Below are positions 42,940 through 51,838 of a stretch of DNA of 64,000 bases, in pieces. The translations under genes and the position numbers were made by a program. The stretch lies in the NCBI GenBank assembly GCA_964550345.1, contig CAZJYZ010000001.1, positions 62,001-126,000 on the forward strand, in the 5' to 3' direction. The stretch comes from JAAEUB01 sp964550345 (GTDB taxonomy: Bacteria > Pseudomonadota > Alphaproteobacteria > Rhodobacterales > Rhodobacteraceae). Positions within the stretch are counted from its first letter, which is position 1; every line of letters begins with the position of its first letter. Below the pieces are notes generated by a model that made no database searches, was not told the origin of the DNA, and saw only the letters and a list, made by a program, of their open reading frames with translations.

Positions 42940-43061
42940 CGGGGCAAAGTCCGTGCGGCATTCCCTCGACACCTTTGCCCCGATTGCGCGCACTGTGATC
43001 GTCACTGATGCGGGTGAGCTTTCCACGCCGGAAATCAGTAAATGTAGGTACAAGAACCTAC
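42940..43061. other. Inverted repeats in the gap after the ClpP-like gene
   Basis: CGGGGCAAAG (42940-42949) and CTTTGCCCCG (42973-42982) are perfect 10-bp arms around a 23-base loop. Further on, GTAGGT-ACAAGA-ACCTAC (43044-43061) is a perfect 6-bp inverted repeat. The first may be a terminator lacking a T-run. A 50-codon GTG frame (42953-43105) crosses the region but shows no ribosome site or family likeness, so it is not called. Confidence 0.4.
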
Positions 43062-43156
43062 GTCGCCCGGTTTTGCCGCTGGACCCGGAAGAAGCCTGCA
43101 TTTAGCCATTGAATAGCCCGCCTAAACAGGCGCATATGATTGCGTCTGAAGTTTAT

Positions 43157-43176
43157 AATGGTAATCTGGAACCATT
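43157..43176 (+). promoter_or_regulatory. Inverted repeat in mbfA promoter region
   Basis: AATGGT (43157-43162) and ACCATT (43171-43176) form a perfect palindrome with 8-base spacing, followed by CTAAG, giving an ATTCTAA half-site. In rhizobia, mbfA is controlled by the iron regulator Irr at an ICE motif containing TTCTAA halves; this may be a diverged counterpart (inference). Confidence 0.35.
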
Positions 43177-43197
43177 CTAAGAATCAAAGGGCACGCC

Positions 43198-44175
43198 ATG
43201 ATACCGGGAATATCCCACCGCCGCCGTTTTGCGGATCTAAGCGAACAGGAGATCCTGGCACTCGCGATTTCAAACGAAGAGGATGACGCACGCATTTACC
43301 GGCAATATGCCGAACGCCTGCGCGAGGATTTTCCCGCTTCGGCTAAGGTTTTTGACGGCATGGCGGTGGAAGAAGATGACCACCGTCGCCGCCTGATCGA
43401 GGCGCACAAAAAACGGTTTGGCGACGTTATCCCGCTCATCCGGCGCGAACATGTCTCAGGCTTTTATGCCCGCAGGCCGATCTGGCTGGTAGAAAATCTG
43501 GGGCTGGAAACCATGCGTGCCGAGGCCCGCGGCATGGAAAAACAAGCCGAGCTCTTCTACCGCAAAGCTGCAGATCGTTCCTCTGACGCGGATACCCGCA
43601 AATTGTTGGGGGACCTCGCAGCGGCCGAGGCAGGGCATTCCGAAACGGCCGGCCGACTGGAAGAGGAAAACCTTGGCGGTGATGACCGCACCCAGGAAGA
43701 CCAGGACGCCAACCGCCAGTTTGTTCTGACTTGGGTGCAACCGGGGCTGGCCGGGCTGATGGACGGGTCGGTTTCAACGCTGGCACCAATATTCGCTACT
43801 GCCTTTGCCACCGGCAATACCCACACGACCTTTCTGGTAGGTCTTGCCGCTTCAATCGGTGCTGGCATCTCGATGGGCTTTACCGAAGCCGCGTCGGATG
43901 ACGGTGAATTGTCCGGCCGTGGCAGCCCGGTCAAGCGTGGTTTTGCCAGCGGCATCATGACAACGGTTGGCGGGCTGGGCCACGCGATGCCTTACCTAAT
44001 CTCTGATTTCTGGACTGCAACGACAATTGCCATCATCGTCGTTTTCATCGAATTATGGGCCATCGTCTGGATTCAGAACCGGTTCATGCAGACGCCGTTC
44101 ATGCGCGCCACGTTTCAGGTGGTGCTGGGCGGGGCGCTGGTTTTCGCGGCAGGTGTGCTGATTGGCGGCGGTTGA
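43198..44175 (+). CDS. mbfA: Iron exporter MbfA (ferritin-like domain fused to VIT1 membrane domain)
   Basis: 325 residues. The N-terminal ferritin-like four-helix domain (about 1-160) has repeated Glu/His metal motifs (ISNEEDDARIYRQYAERL, VEEDDHRRR, AAAEAGHSETA). The C-terminal VIT1/CCC1 membrane domain (about 180-325) begins VLTWVQPGLAGLMDGSVSTLAPIFA. Membrane-bound ferritin A exports iron and protects against iron and peroxide stress in Bradyrhizobium and Agrobacterium. AAAGGG precedes the ATG. Confidence 0.92.
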   Translation: MIPGISHRRRFADLSEQEILALAISNEEDDARIYRQYAERLREDFPASAKVFDGMAVEEDDHRRRLIEAHKKRFGDVIPLIRREHVSGFYARRPIWLVENLGLETMRAEARGMEKQAELFYRKAADRSSDADTRKLLGDLAAAEAGHSETAGRLEEENLGGDDRTQEDQDANRQFVLTWVQPGLAGLMDGSVSTLAPIFATAFATGNTHTTFLVGLAASIGAGISMGFTEAASDDGELSGRGSPVKRGFASGIMTTVGGLGHAMPYLISDFWTATTIAIIVVFIELWAIVWIQNRFMQTPFMRATFQVVLGGALVFAAGVLIGGG

Positions 44176-44262
44176 CGGGCATGTTCACACCGTCACTCCA
44201 TCCGGGAACCCGCAGCTCTGTCTGCTGGCACGGCGTCCTGAAAATCATGTTAGGCGTTTGAA

Positions 44263-45189
44263 ATGGCAGCAATATTTCTGAAAACACTGCCGTTCTTTGC
44301 ACTGATCGGCTTGGGTTACTGGGCCGCGAAACGTCAGTTCTTCTCCCCCGAAGCCACGGCAGCACTGACCAAATTCGTATTTTACTTCACGCTGCCCGCA
44401 ATGCTGTTTCGCTTTGCCTCCAGCCTGTCGTTGGCGGAAATCATCGACTGGCATCTGATCGGGGCCTATCTGGCGGGCACGATAAGCGTTTATCTGATCG
44501 CCAGCACCATATCCCTGATCCGGCACCTGCCCTTTGATGAACTGGTGATTGAGTCACAGGTGGCAGTGATCGGCAATGTCGGCTTTCTGGGCATACCGAT
44601 GCTGGTACTGTTGTTAGGTGAGGCCGCAATCGGGCCTGTCATGCTGGTGCTGGCAACCGACCTCATCGTATTTTCAAGCCTGTTCACTATTCTGATCAGC
44701 GCCAACCGCGACGGACGCATGTCGCTTGGCGTTTTGCGCGGCATTATGCTGGGGCTGGTTAAGAACCCCATGGTTGCCAGCATGGCAGCCGGACTGGTCT
44801 GGTCGGCAATGGCGTTACCTATGCCTGCCCCGGCGGATGAATTCCTTGTGATCTTAGGAGGGGCGGCAACGCCCAGCGCCCTGTTTGCAATCGGCGCATC
44901 TCTGGCTCCAAAATCGGCCGAGCGCTTGGTGGTGGCTGTTTGGCTGAGCTTTGCCAAACTGGTTTTGCACCCCGCTGCGGTCGCCGTTGCCGCCTTGCTT
45001 GTCTTTCAGGTCAGCCGCTTTGATGCGGGTGTAATCATTGCGGCGGCGGCTCTTCCGGTGGCAGGCAATGTCTATATACTTGCGCATCAGTACAAGGTTG
45101 CGCCTGCGCGGGTTTCGGCCTCAATTCTGGTCTCGACACTGGTTTCTGTCGCCACTGTTTCGCTGGTTATCGCATGGGTGAGTCTATGA
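44263..45189 (+). CDS. AEC family transporter (auxin efflux carrier-like)
   Basis: 308 residues with about ten membrane helices: KTLPFFALIGLGYWAAKRQF at the start, central QVAVIGNVGFLGIPM and C-terminal ALPVAGNVYILAHQY, both carrying the family Asn-x-Gly/Val kinks. Substrates of bacterial members are usually small carboxylates; unknown here. Its stop overlaps the nnrS start (ATGA), so the two are coupled. Confidence 0.88.
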   Translation: MAAIFLKTLPFFALIGLGYWAAKRQFFSPEATAALTKFVFYFTLPAMLFRFASSLSLAEIIDWHLIGAYLAGTISVYLIASTISLIRHLPFDELVIESQVAVIGNVGFLGIPMLVLLLGEAAIGPVMLVLATDLIVFSSLFTILISANRDGRMSLGVLRGIMLGLVKNPMVASMAAGLVWSAMALPMPAPADEFLVILGGAATPSALFAIGASLAPKSAERLVVAVWLSFAKLVLHPAAVAVAALLVFQVSRFDAGVIIAAAALPVAGNVYILAHQYKVAPARVSASILVSTLVSVATVSLVIAWVSL

Positions 45190-46298
45190 TCGTTTTTTCC
45201 GCCGCTTGGCGCGTGTTTTTCCCCGCTGCCGGATTATTTGCCGGGCTGGCTATTCCGTTATGGCTGCTTATTTTTGCGGATCAGATCGAGGTGATGGTAA
45301 ATCCGCTAGCCTGGCATATGCACGAGATGCTGTTTGGTTACATGCCCGCAGCCCTTGCTGGCTTTCTGCTAACGGCCATCCCGAACTGGACTGGGCGCCC
45401 CGCCTTGAAAGGTACGCCTTTGGCGATATTGTTTGCGCTTTGGCTGGCTGGTCGTGTGGGAATGTTCATGGCACCGGGTGCTGTTGCCACAACACTGGCA
45501 GCGATGGTTTTTCTGCCCCTACTGGCGCTTATGGCGGCACGGGACATCCTCAGCTCGGGCAACCGGCGAAATCTTATTGTGGTGGAACTGATTTCGTTAC
45601 TAAGCGCTGCGCAGGCCATTATGCTGTTTGGCCCGGCCGATACCGGAATAAATGCCGGGCTAGCAACAATTCTGGTGCTGATGGTGCTGATAGGTGGACG
45701 CATAACGCCCGCATTCAGCCGTAACTGGCTGATGAAACGCGGGCAGACAACTCTGCCGGCGCCGTTCGGACTGACCGACAAGATAGCAATGGCACTGACC
45801 GGCGCCGCTGCGTTGATCTGGAGCGTCACCGGCGCTTCGGCCCTTACCGGTGTCGGTGCCCTTCTGGCCAGCCTCGGCCTGTTGGCCCGCGTGGCCCGTT
45901 GGCAGGGCTGGTCCGTTCGCAAAGAGCCGCTGCTGCTTGCACAGCATATCGCCTATTTCTGGCTGGCCGTCGCCATGGGGTTTCTGGCCCTGTCCAGCTT
46001 GAGTGACTGGGCGACGCTTGGCCAGACCCGTCATGCGATTGGCGCTGGTGCCATTGCTTCTATGACCACAATCGTCATGCTGCGCGCGGCCCTTGGCCAT
46101 TCTGGCAGGCCAATTGTTGGCGGAGCAATCGACTGGTTGTTGTTTACATCCCTCTATCTTGGCGCCACCCTGCGCATCGTTTCAGACTGGAGCGACAACC
46201 CGACCCTGATGTGGAACCTCGCCGGGTTTCTTTGGGCATTTGCCTTTCTGCTTTTCACCATACGCGTTTTGCCCATCGCGCTGACCCCGCGCAAATAG
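45186..46298 (+). CDS. nnrS: NnrS family haem-copper membrane protein
   Basis: 370 residues with about twelve hydrophobic segments. The hallmark NPLAWHMHEMLFGYMPAALA and GFLLTAIPNWTGR near the N-terminus carries the haem-binding His pair. NnrS proteins relieve nitric-oxide stress in denitrifiers and pathogens; Rhodobacter NnrS contains haem and copper. ATG 45186 overlaps the AEC stop. fghA follows 8 bases downstream, so this is one transcription unit. Confidence 0.9.
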   Translation: MIVFSAAWRVFFPAAGLFAGLAIPLWLLIFADQIEVMVNPLAWHMHEMLFGYMPAALAGFLLTAIPNWTGRPALKGTPLAILFALWLAGRVGMFMAPGAVATTLAAMVFLPLLALMAARDILSSGNRRNLIVVELISLLSAAQAIMLFGPADTGINAGLATILVLMVLIGGRITPAFSRNWLMKRGQTTLPAPFGLTDKIAMALTGAAALIWSVTGASALTGVGALLASLGLLARVARWQGWSVRKEPLLLAQHIAYFWLAVAMGFLALSSLSDWATLGQTRHAIGAGAIASMTTIVMLRAALGHSGRPIVGGAIDWLLFTSLYLGATLRIVSDWSDNPTLMWNLAGFLWAFAFLLFTIRVLPIALTPRK

Positions 46299-46306
46299 GA
46301 GGCCCT

Positions 46307-47137
46307 ATGAAAACCATTTCCGAAAACGTCTGTTTCGGTGGCATGCAGGGCGTTTACAGCCACGCATCCTCGGCCACTGGCACCGAAATGACCTTTGGTC
46401 TGTTTTTGCCGGTAGAGGCCGGGGACGGCCCGGTGCCGGTACTTTGGTATCTGTCGGGCCTGACCTGCACCCATGAAAATGCCATGACCAAGGCAGGTGC
46501 GCAGGTCTGGGCCGCTGAACAGGGCATCGCCCTCTTATTCCCCGATACCAGCCCGCGCGGCGACGGCGTCGCAAATGATGAGGCCTATGATCTGGGTCAG
46601 GGCGCAGGCTTTTACGTCAATGCCACGCAAGCCCCCTGGGCACCGCATTTTCGCATGTTTGATTATGTGGCTGAAGACCTGCCCGAATTAGTTTTCAATA
46701 ACTTCGCTCTGGACCCGGAAAGGCAGGGTGTTACCGGCCATTCGATGGGCGGGCACGGGGCATTGACGCTGGCCATGGGCCTGCCCGGCAGGTTCCGCTC
46801 GGTCTCGGCCTTTTCGCCAATTTGCCACCCAGCAACCTCAGACTGGGGGCGCAAACAGCTTTCCGCCTATCTGGGCAAGGATGAAACCTTGTGGGCACCG
46901 CATGACGCAACCCTATTGATGCGTGATGTGGGCTTTGACGGTCCGGTTCTGACAGATACCGGCACCAAGGATCAGTTTATGGATTATCTGCAACCCGAGG
47001 CATTGGCCGAAGCTGCCACGACCCGCCGCCAGCAGGCCATTTTGCGCATGCAGCCGGGATATGACCATTCCTATTTCTTTGTGCAAAGCTTCATGGAAGA
47101 TCACGTGGCCTTCCACGCCGAGGCGCTTTGGGCGTGA
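46307..47137 (+). CDS. fghA: S-formylglutathione hydrolase
   Basis: 276 residues, an esterase D alpha/beta hydrolase: WYLSGLTCTHENAMTKAG (oxyanion region), GHSMGGHGALT with the nucleophile Ser, Asp in TGTKDQF and His in GYDHSYFF. It splits S-formylglutathione to formate and glutathione, completing the formaldehyde route begun by frmA. AGGAGG six bases before ATG 46307 fixes the start; the open frame upstream to 46211 lies inside nnrS. Confidence 0.95.
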   Translation: MKTISENVCFGGMQGVYSHASSATGTEMTFGLFLPVEAGDGPVPVLWYLSGLTCTHENAMTKAGAQVWAAEQGIALLFPDTSPRGDGVANDEAYDLGQGAGFYVNATQAPWAPHFRMFDYVAEDLPELVFNNFALDPERQGVTGHSMGGHGALTLAMGLPGRFRSVSAFSPICHPATSDWGRKQLSAYLGKDETLWAPHDATLLMRDVGFDGPVLTDTGTKDQFMDYLQPEALAEAATTRRQQAILRMQPGYDHSYFFVQSFMEDHVAFHAEALWA

Positions 47138-47595
47138 CGGCAGGCATGATCTATGTCGACGGCGACGCCTGCCCGGTCAAGGCCGAGGCTGAAACCGTTG
47201 CCACCCGCCACAAGGTCAAATTGCGCATCGTTTCAAATGGCGGCCTTCGACCATCGCAAAACCCGCTGGTCGAGATGATCTATGTTGCCGACGGGGCTGA
47301 CCTGGCCGATATGTGGATCGCCGAACGCGCCGGACCGGGCGACGTGGTGGTCACCGGCGACATCCCTCTGGCCGCGAAATGCGTCGAAGCAGGCGCCGAA
47401 GTGCTGCGCCATAATGGTGAGGCTTTCACCAAGGCCAATATCGGTCACCAGCTGGCCATGCGCGACCTTGCCGCTGACCTGCGCGCCGCTGATCCGTTTC
47501 GCCAAGGCGGCGGCAAAGCGTTCTCCAAGGCTGACAGGTCACGGTTTCTGGATGCGTTAGAGAGCGCAATACGCAAAGCAAAAGCAGCACGATAA
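47134..47595 (+). CDS. YaiI/YqxD family protein (DUF188)
   Basis: 153 residues: MIYVDGDACPVKAEAETVATRHK at the start and VVTGDIPLAAKCVEAGAEVLRHNGEAF, the PIN-like acidic motifs of this family. Function is not established. GTG 47134 overlaps the fghA stop (GTGA), supporting coupling; ATG 47146 is the alternative. A perfect 7-bp hairpin (47617-47635) follows the stop, without a T-run. Confidence 0.85.
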   Translation: MTAGMIYVDGDACPVKAEAETVATRHKVKLRIVSNGGLRPSQNPLVEMIYVADGADLADMWIAERAGPGDVVVTGDIPLAAKCVEAGAEVLRHNGEAFTKANIGHQLAMRDLAADLRAADPFRQGGGKAFSKADRSRFLDALESAIRKAKAAR

Positions 47596-47678
47596 TTTAT
47601 TGGCACGCAAATCCCGGCGACAACCCCGTTGTCGCATTCAGGCCAGACCTGTCGCGCTTCGCCTGATCATGTGCCCCC

Positions 47679-48635
47679 ATGAGCACACGTAACACCAACT
47701 TGATAGGAATTTCCTCGGCCATCGGTGCCGCCTTCTTTTTCACGGTCAATGACGCCGTGATCAAGTTTATGGCGGGCGGCTATGCCCTGCATCAAGTAGT
47801 GCTGATCAGGTCATCCATCGGACTGGCGCTGATATTACTTGTCGCTATGCCCCTGATGGGTGGCAGGAAGCATTTGCGCACCAAACGGTTGCCACTGCAC
47901 CTTCTGCGTGGCTCCTTCGTAGTCTTCGCAAATATGAGTTTCTTCCTTGGTCTTGCCGCTATGCCCATTGCTGATGCCACAGCAGTTTTTTTCGTCGCCC
48001 CCCTTATCATTACGGGGTTTTCAGTAATTTTTCTGGGGGAGCATGTTGGCGCGAGGCGATGGGGGGCTGTGGTTGCAGGACTGGTTGGGGTGATTATCAT
48101 CATTCGTCCCGGGACGGATAGTTTTCAGCTCGCGGCTTTTCTTCCACTGATTGCCGCTTTTTTCTATGCGGGTCTGCACATTATGACCCGCCATATCGGC
48201 ACTAGTGAAAGTGCCCTGACCATGACCATCTATATTCAGGTCACCTTCGTTGTGGTCTCGGCCATGTTTGGTCTGTTCCTTGGGGACGGTAAATTTGCAG
48301 GCAGCAGCTCTGCTTCCCTCGAGTTTCTGACCCGCGCATGGGGCAGTGTGGACCCAGGTGACCTTCCGTTGTTTCTTTGCCTTGGCATTGCCAGCACCTC
48401 TGGCGGCCTTCTGATCAGTCAGGCTTACAGGTTGTGCGAGGCAGGGCTGGCCGCACCGTTCGAATATATAGCCTTGCCACTATCAATCACATGGGGGTGG
48501 CTGGTTTTTGGCGAATGGCCCGATCTTGTCGCGTGGATCGGCATCGGTCTGATTATTGGATCCGGGTTGTACATGGCTTGGCGCGAGGCCGCCTTGCATG
48601 AATATGTTGCAACAAGACGCCCAAAACGCCGGTAA
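47679..48635 (+). CDS. DMT superfamily transporter (EamA domains)
   Basis: 318 residues with ten membrane helices in two EamA repeats (about 10-145 and 160-300). The first repeat ends FSVIFLGEHVGARRWGAVVAGLVGVIII and the second PLSITWGWLVFGEWPDLVAWIGIGLIIGSG, the typical terminal-helix pattern. Substrate unknown, probably a metabolite. It stands alone. Confidence 0.88.
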   Translation: MSTRNTNLIGISSAIGAAFFFTVNDAVIKFMAGGYALHQVVLIRSSIGLALILLVAMPLMGGRKHLRTKRLPLHLLRGSFVVFANMSFFLGLAAMPIADATAVFFVAPLIITGFSVIFLGEHVGARRWGAVVAGLVGVIIIIRPGTDSFQLAAFLPLIAAFFYAGLHIMTRHIGTSESALTMTIYIQVTFVVVSAMFGLFLGDGKFAGSSSASLEFLTRAWGSVDPGDLPLFLCLGIASTSGGLLISQAYRLCEAGLAAPFEYIALPLSITWGWLVFGEWPDLVAWIGIGLIIGSGLYMAWREAALHEYVATRRPKRR

Positions 48636-48811
48636 AGTTCAAACATGGTCGCTTATTGTGAATATCGACGCTTGTGTTTCAACATTTCAGGATCAGGGTG
48701 CATTATTGCCCTCGCGGCCCTGCCGACCGAAAGCCGGACTTGCCTCGCCCGCCCCCGCCTTGTACCCAATGATGTAGGTGCACAAATTCAAGAACGCTAG
48801 GCGAGGGCGAC

Positions 48812-49666
48812 ATGCCACATTCTGATCCAAAAACACTGGTTTCAACCGACTGGCTGGCGCGCCATATTAATGACCCTGACCTGCGGATTATCGACGCCTC
48901 CTGGTACCTGCCGGAAGACGAGCGTGATCCGAAAGCGGAATATGAGGCAGCGCATATCCCCGGCGCCCGCTTTTTTGACATTGATGAAATAGCCGACCTG
49001 CGATCAGACCTGCCTCATACCATTGCCCCCGTTGAAAAATTCATGTCTCGGATGCGTGCCATTGGCATCGGCGACGGGCACCAGATTGTGGTTTATGACG
49101 GTGCCGGAATGCTGTCTGCCGCCCGTGTCTGGTGGAATTTCCGGCTAATGGGTCATTTTGACAATGCCGTTCTGGATGGCGGCCTGCCCAAATGGCAGGC
49201 AGAGGGACGTGAGATCGAAGACCTGCCACCGATTTTACGGGACAGGCATATGAATGTACGCCGTCAGGCCCATATGATCCGGGACGTAACACAGGTTGCC
49301 GCCGCCTCCAAGCTGGGGGATCACGAGATACTCGACGCACGTTCACCAGGGCGCTTTCAGGGAATAGATCCAGAACCACGCGAAGGCCTGCGGGGCGGGC
49401 ATATCCCGGGCTCAAAGAATGTCTATTACCGGGACCTGCTGAATGACGATGCAACCATGAAAGACAATGCCGGCCTGCAGGCGGTTTTTAACGCTGCCGG
49501 TGCGGATATGTCGAAGCCCGTGATCACAACCTGCGGGTCCGGCGTCACGGCCTGTATCCTTTGCCTCGCGCTGGAACGCCTCGGCCATGACCGCCACGCG
49601 GTTTATGACGGATCATGGTCCGAATGGGGTATGTATAACGATTTGAATGTCGAAACCGGAGTCTGA
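48812..49666 (+). CDS. sseA: 3-mercaptopyruvate sulfurtransferase
   Basis: 284 residues with two rhodanese domains. The N-terminal domain has the HIPGARFFDIDEIAD block, and the C-terminal active loop is TTCGSGVTAC (catalytic Cys, CGSGVTA of mercaptopyruvate enzymes). It transfers sulfur from 3-mercaptopyruvate to thiol acceptors or cyanide. The aminotransferase gene starts one base after its stop, which fits: the aminotransferase could make mercaptopyruvate from cysteine. Confidence 0.92.
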   Translation: MPHSDPKTLVSTDWLARHINDPDLRIIDASWYLPEDERDPKAEYEAAHIPGARFFDIDEIADLRSDLPHTIAPVEKFMSRMRAIGIGDGHQIVVYDGAGMLSAARVWWNFRLMGHFDNAVLDGGLPKWQAEGREIEDLPPILRDRHMNVRRQAHMIRDVTQVAAASKLGDHEILDARSPGRFQGIDPEPREGLRGGHIPGSKNVYYRDLLNDDATMKDNAGLQAVFNAAGADMSKPVITTCGSGVTACILCLALERLGHDRHAVYDGSWSEWGMYNDLNVETGV

Positions 49667-49667
49667 C

Positions 49668-50852
49668 ATGTTTGAACACCTAAACCCACAGCCTGAAGAC
49701 AAGATCATGGCGCTGATGAAAATGTACCGCGAGGATCAACGCGACGGGAAGATCGACCTTGGCGTCGGCGTCTACAAAACCGCCGCCGGCGTGACCCCGG
49801 TGATGCGCGCCATCAAGACCGCCGAGAAGATGCTGTGGGATGTGGAAACGACCAAAGTTTATACCGGGCTTGCCGGGGATCCGGCCTTTGGCACCGCCTT
49901 GTCGGGTCTGGTATTGGGGGACGCGGTTCCAAGCGAACGTCTGTCCTTTACCGCACAACCTGGAGGCACCGGCGCCATTCATCAGGCACTTGAGCTGATT
50001 AAAATGGCCAAGCCTGACGCCACGGTTTGGATTTCCAACCCGACCTGGCCCAACCATCCATCTATCATCAGCCATCTGGGTCTGGAAATGGCCGAGTATC
50101 GCTATTTCGATGATGATAGCCGTGGTGTGAATTTTGATGGGTTGATGGCTGATTTGGCCAAGGCGAAAAAGGGTGACGCCGTTTTGCTGCATGGCTGCTG
50201 CCACAACCCGACCGGTGCCAACCTGACCCTGCCGGAATGGCGCGAAGTCGTAGCGCTACTGGAAAAGACCGGAGCGACGCCGCTGATTGACATCGCTTAC
50301 CAGGGTTTCGGGGACGGCTTGGAGGAAGATGCGGCGGCGACACGGCTGGTGGCATCCTCCCTGCCTGAGGTTTTAATCGCGGCTTCCTGCTCAAAGAATT
50401 TCGGTATTTACCGGGAACGTACGGGCCTGCTGATGGCGGTTTCTGACGGGGCGAAACAAAATGATGTTACCCAACAGAACCTGACCCACCTCAACCGGCA
50501 GAACTTCTCGTTCCCACCAGATCACGGTGCCCGGCTGGTAACGATGATCCTTGAGGATGAAGGCCTGCGGGCGGACTGGATGGCCGAGCTGGAGGATGTG
50601 CGCAAAGGCATGCTGGACCTGCGCGAAGGGCTGGCAGGCGAATTGCGCCGCGCTACGGGGTCTGACAGGTTTGGCTTTCTGGCCGATCACCGCGGCATGT
50701 TCTCGCGCCTTGGGGCCGCGCCTGAAAAGGTGGAAGAGCTTAGGGTCAAGCACGGTATTTACATGGTAGGCGACAGTCGCATGAATATTGCCGGGCTCAA
50801 CACGGATACGATCCCGCTTCTGGCAGATGCGATTGCCGAAGTGGGGATTTAA
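49668..50852 (+). CDS. Aromatic/aspartate amino acid aminotransferase (class I)
   Basis: 394 residues, the length of Paracoccus aromatic aminotransferase. FEHLNPQPEDKIMALM start, DLGVGVYKT, CHNPTGANLT (PLP-binding Asn), AASCSKNFGIYRERTG (Schiff-base Lys) and SRMNIAG (carboxylate Arg) are all present. It transaminates aromatic amino acids or aspartate with 2-oxoglutarate. GGAG precedes ATG 49668, one base past sseA; the two form an operon. Confidence 0.9.
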   Translation: MFEHLNPQPEDKIMALMKMYREDQRDGKIDLGVGVYKTAAGVTPVMRAIKTAEKMLWDVETTKVYTGLAGDPAFGTALSGLVLGDAVPSERLSFTAQPGGTGAIHQALELIKMAKPDATVWISNPTWPNHPSIISHLGLEMAEYRYFDDDSRGVNFDGLMADLAKAKKGDAVLLHGCCHNPTGANLTLPEWREVVALLEKTGATPLIDIAYQGFGDGLEEDAAATRLVASSLPEVLIAASCSKNFGIYRERTGLLMAVSDGAKQNDVTQQNLTHLNRQNFSFPPDHGARLVTMILEDEGLRADWMAELEDVRKGMLDLREGLAGELRRATGSDRFGFLADHRGMFSRLGAAPEKVEELRVKHGIYMVGDSRMNIAGLNTDTIPLLADAIAEVGI

Positions 50853-50884
50853 CCGCTAGACAGATACTGAAAACAGGGCCCTCC

Positions 50885-50985
50885 CGCCCGGCACCTGCCC
50901 ATCAAAGATGGACTTTTGCCGGTTGGGCCGGGCGCGTACGCGCGGATTTCAAGCCTCCGGCGGAGGTATTTCCACCAAGGTGAAA
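50885..50985 (+). repeat. REP-like element after aminotransferase gene
   Basis: CGCCCGGC (50885-50892) pairs with GCCGGGCG (50927-50934). Nested inside is CCATC-AAA-GATGG (50899-50911). Then comes a CCTCCGGCGGAGG palindrome ending in GAGGTATTTCCACCAAGGTG and GAAA (50963-50985), the same box as after frmA. The rest of the 263-base gap to 51116 holds no gene. Confidence 0.55.
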
Positions 50986-51115
50986 CCCAAGTTTGTGATA
51001 TTTCGCCCCACCGGAATGTAGCCGAGCGCAGCGAGGCCCCCGTCGGATGGCGAAACCATTCGAAACATTCCTATAAACGAGAGTAGATCAGGTCAAAGCC
51101 TTAGGACCGGCTTGG

Positions 51116-51838
51116 TCAGCAGTTCAGGTGCCGGTTGATACTTGATTGACCATTGAAGGTACCAAGGTCCCGTGTTTGCAGCCGATCGCCTCTCTCCAAG
51201 CGCAAGGCCATGACCCGTTTCCAGTCACCACTGACCACGATCATCTCAGGGCTGCCATTGCAATGACTAATCCCCCCGGTGATGAAATCCTGCCCGATCC
51301 GGTGGTTTGTCAGCCCGCCCTGCCTGGCTACCAAGGTCAGGTCTTTGCCCTTCAGGCGCCAGACCTTCAGTTCTTTGGCTAGGTGCGGACGATCAATATA
51401 GGCAACCTCTATCGCTCCATCCTGATCGAGATCAGCCGCTCCAATCGGTGCCAACCAGCGGTGTGGGCGGCCAATGAAGGGCGTGGCCGCATAGAGACCG
51501 GTTGCATCATAGAGCGATAGGCGCGCGCCAAGTTGCAGATCACTTTCCACCACCATGACCAGAGGGAACCCGTCTTCATCCGCGATCAGGCGTGGGGCGA
51601 TATCTTCAAACACGCGCGTTTCAGGCAGGCGGATGGTCACGGTTTCAACCCGTTCACCGTCACATCCAGGACACTTGTTCACCGTAAGGATAAGTGCGCC
51701 CCATTCAATGGCATCGCCGAGAACACCATGGTCATAGCGGTCGGTTGGTTCTGAAAACTGCGCGTTTGTGATCGTATCCGCAGATGCAGCGAAGACCGGC
51801 AGCGCAACGAGTGTCAGCAGGACCAGCGCCCGCCACAT
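51116..51838 (-). CDS. Exported protein with FG-GAP/VCBS-like repeat
   Basis: 240 residues. Signal peptide 1-20 (ends ASA), a CPGCDG Cys pair (about residue 57) and an FG-GAP-like calcium loop IGAADLDQDGAIEVAYIDRP. Such repeats form beta-propeller blades in periplasmic or surface proteins. Function unknown. Its start overlaps the ferredoxin stop by one base (TGATG), so it is translated from the same message. Confidence 0.78.
   Translation of the reverse strand: MWRALVLLTLVALPVFAASADTITNAQFSEPTDRYDHGVLGDAIEWGALILTVNKCPGCDGERVETVTIRLPETRVFEDIAPRLIADEDGFPLVMVVESDLQLGARLSLYDATGLYAATPFIGRPHRWLAPIGAADLDQDGAIEVAYIDRPHLAKELKVWRLKGKDLTLVARQGGLTNHRIGQDFITGGISHCNGSPEMIVVSGDWKRVMALRLERGDRLQTRDLGTFNGQSSINRHLNC

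Noticed and set aside
42953..43105. 50-codon GTG frame after the ClpP-like gene
   Set aside because: No ribosome site, crosses two inverted repeats, translation unlike any family I know.
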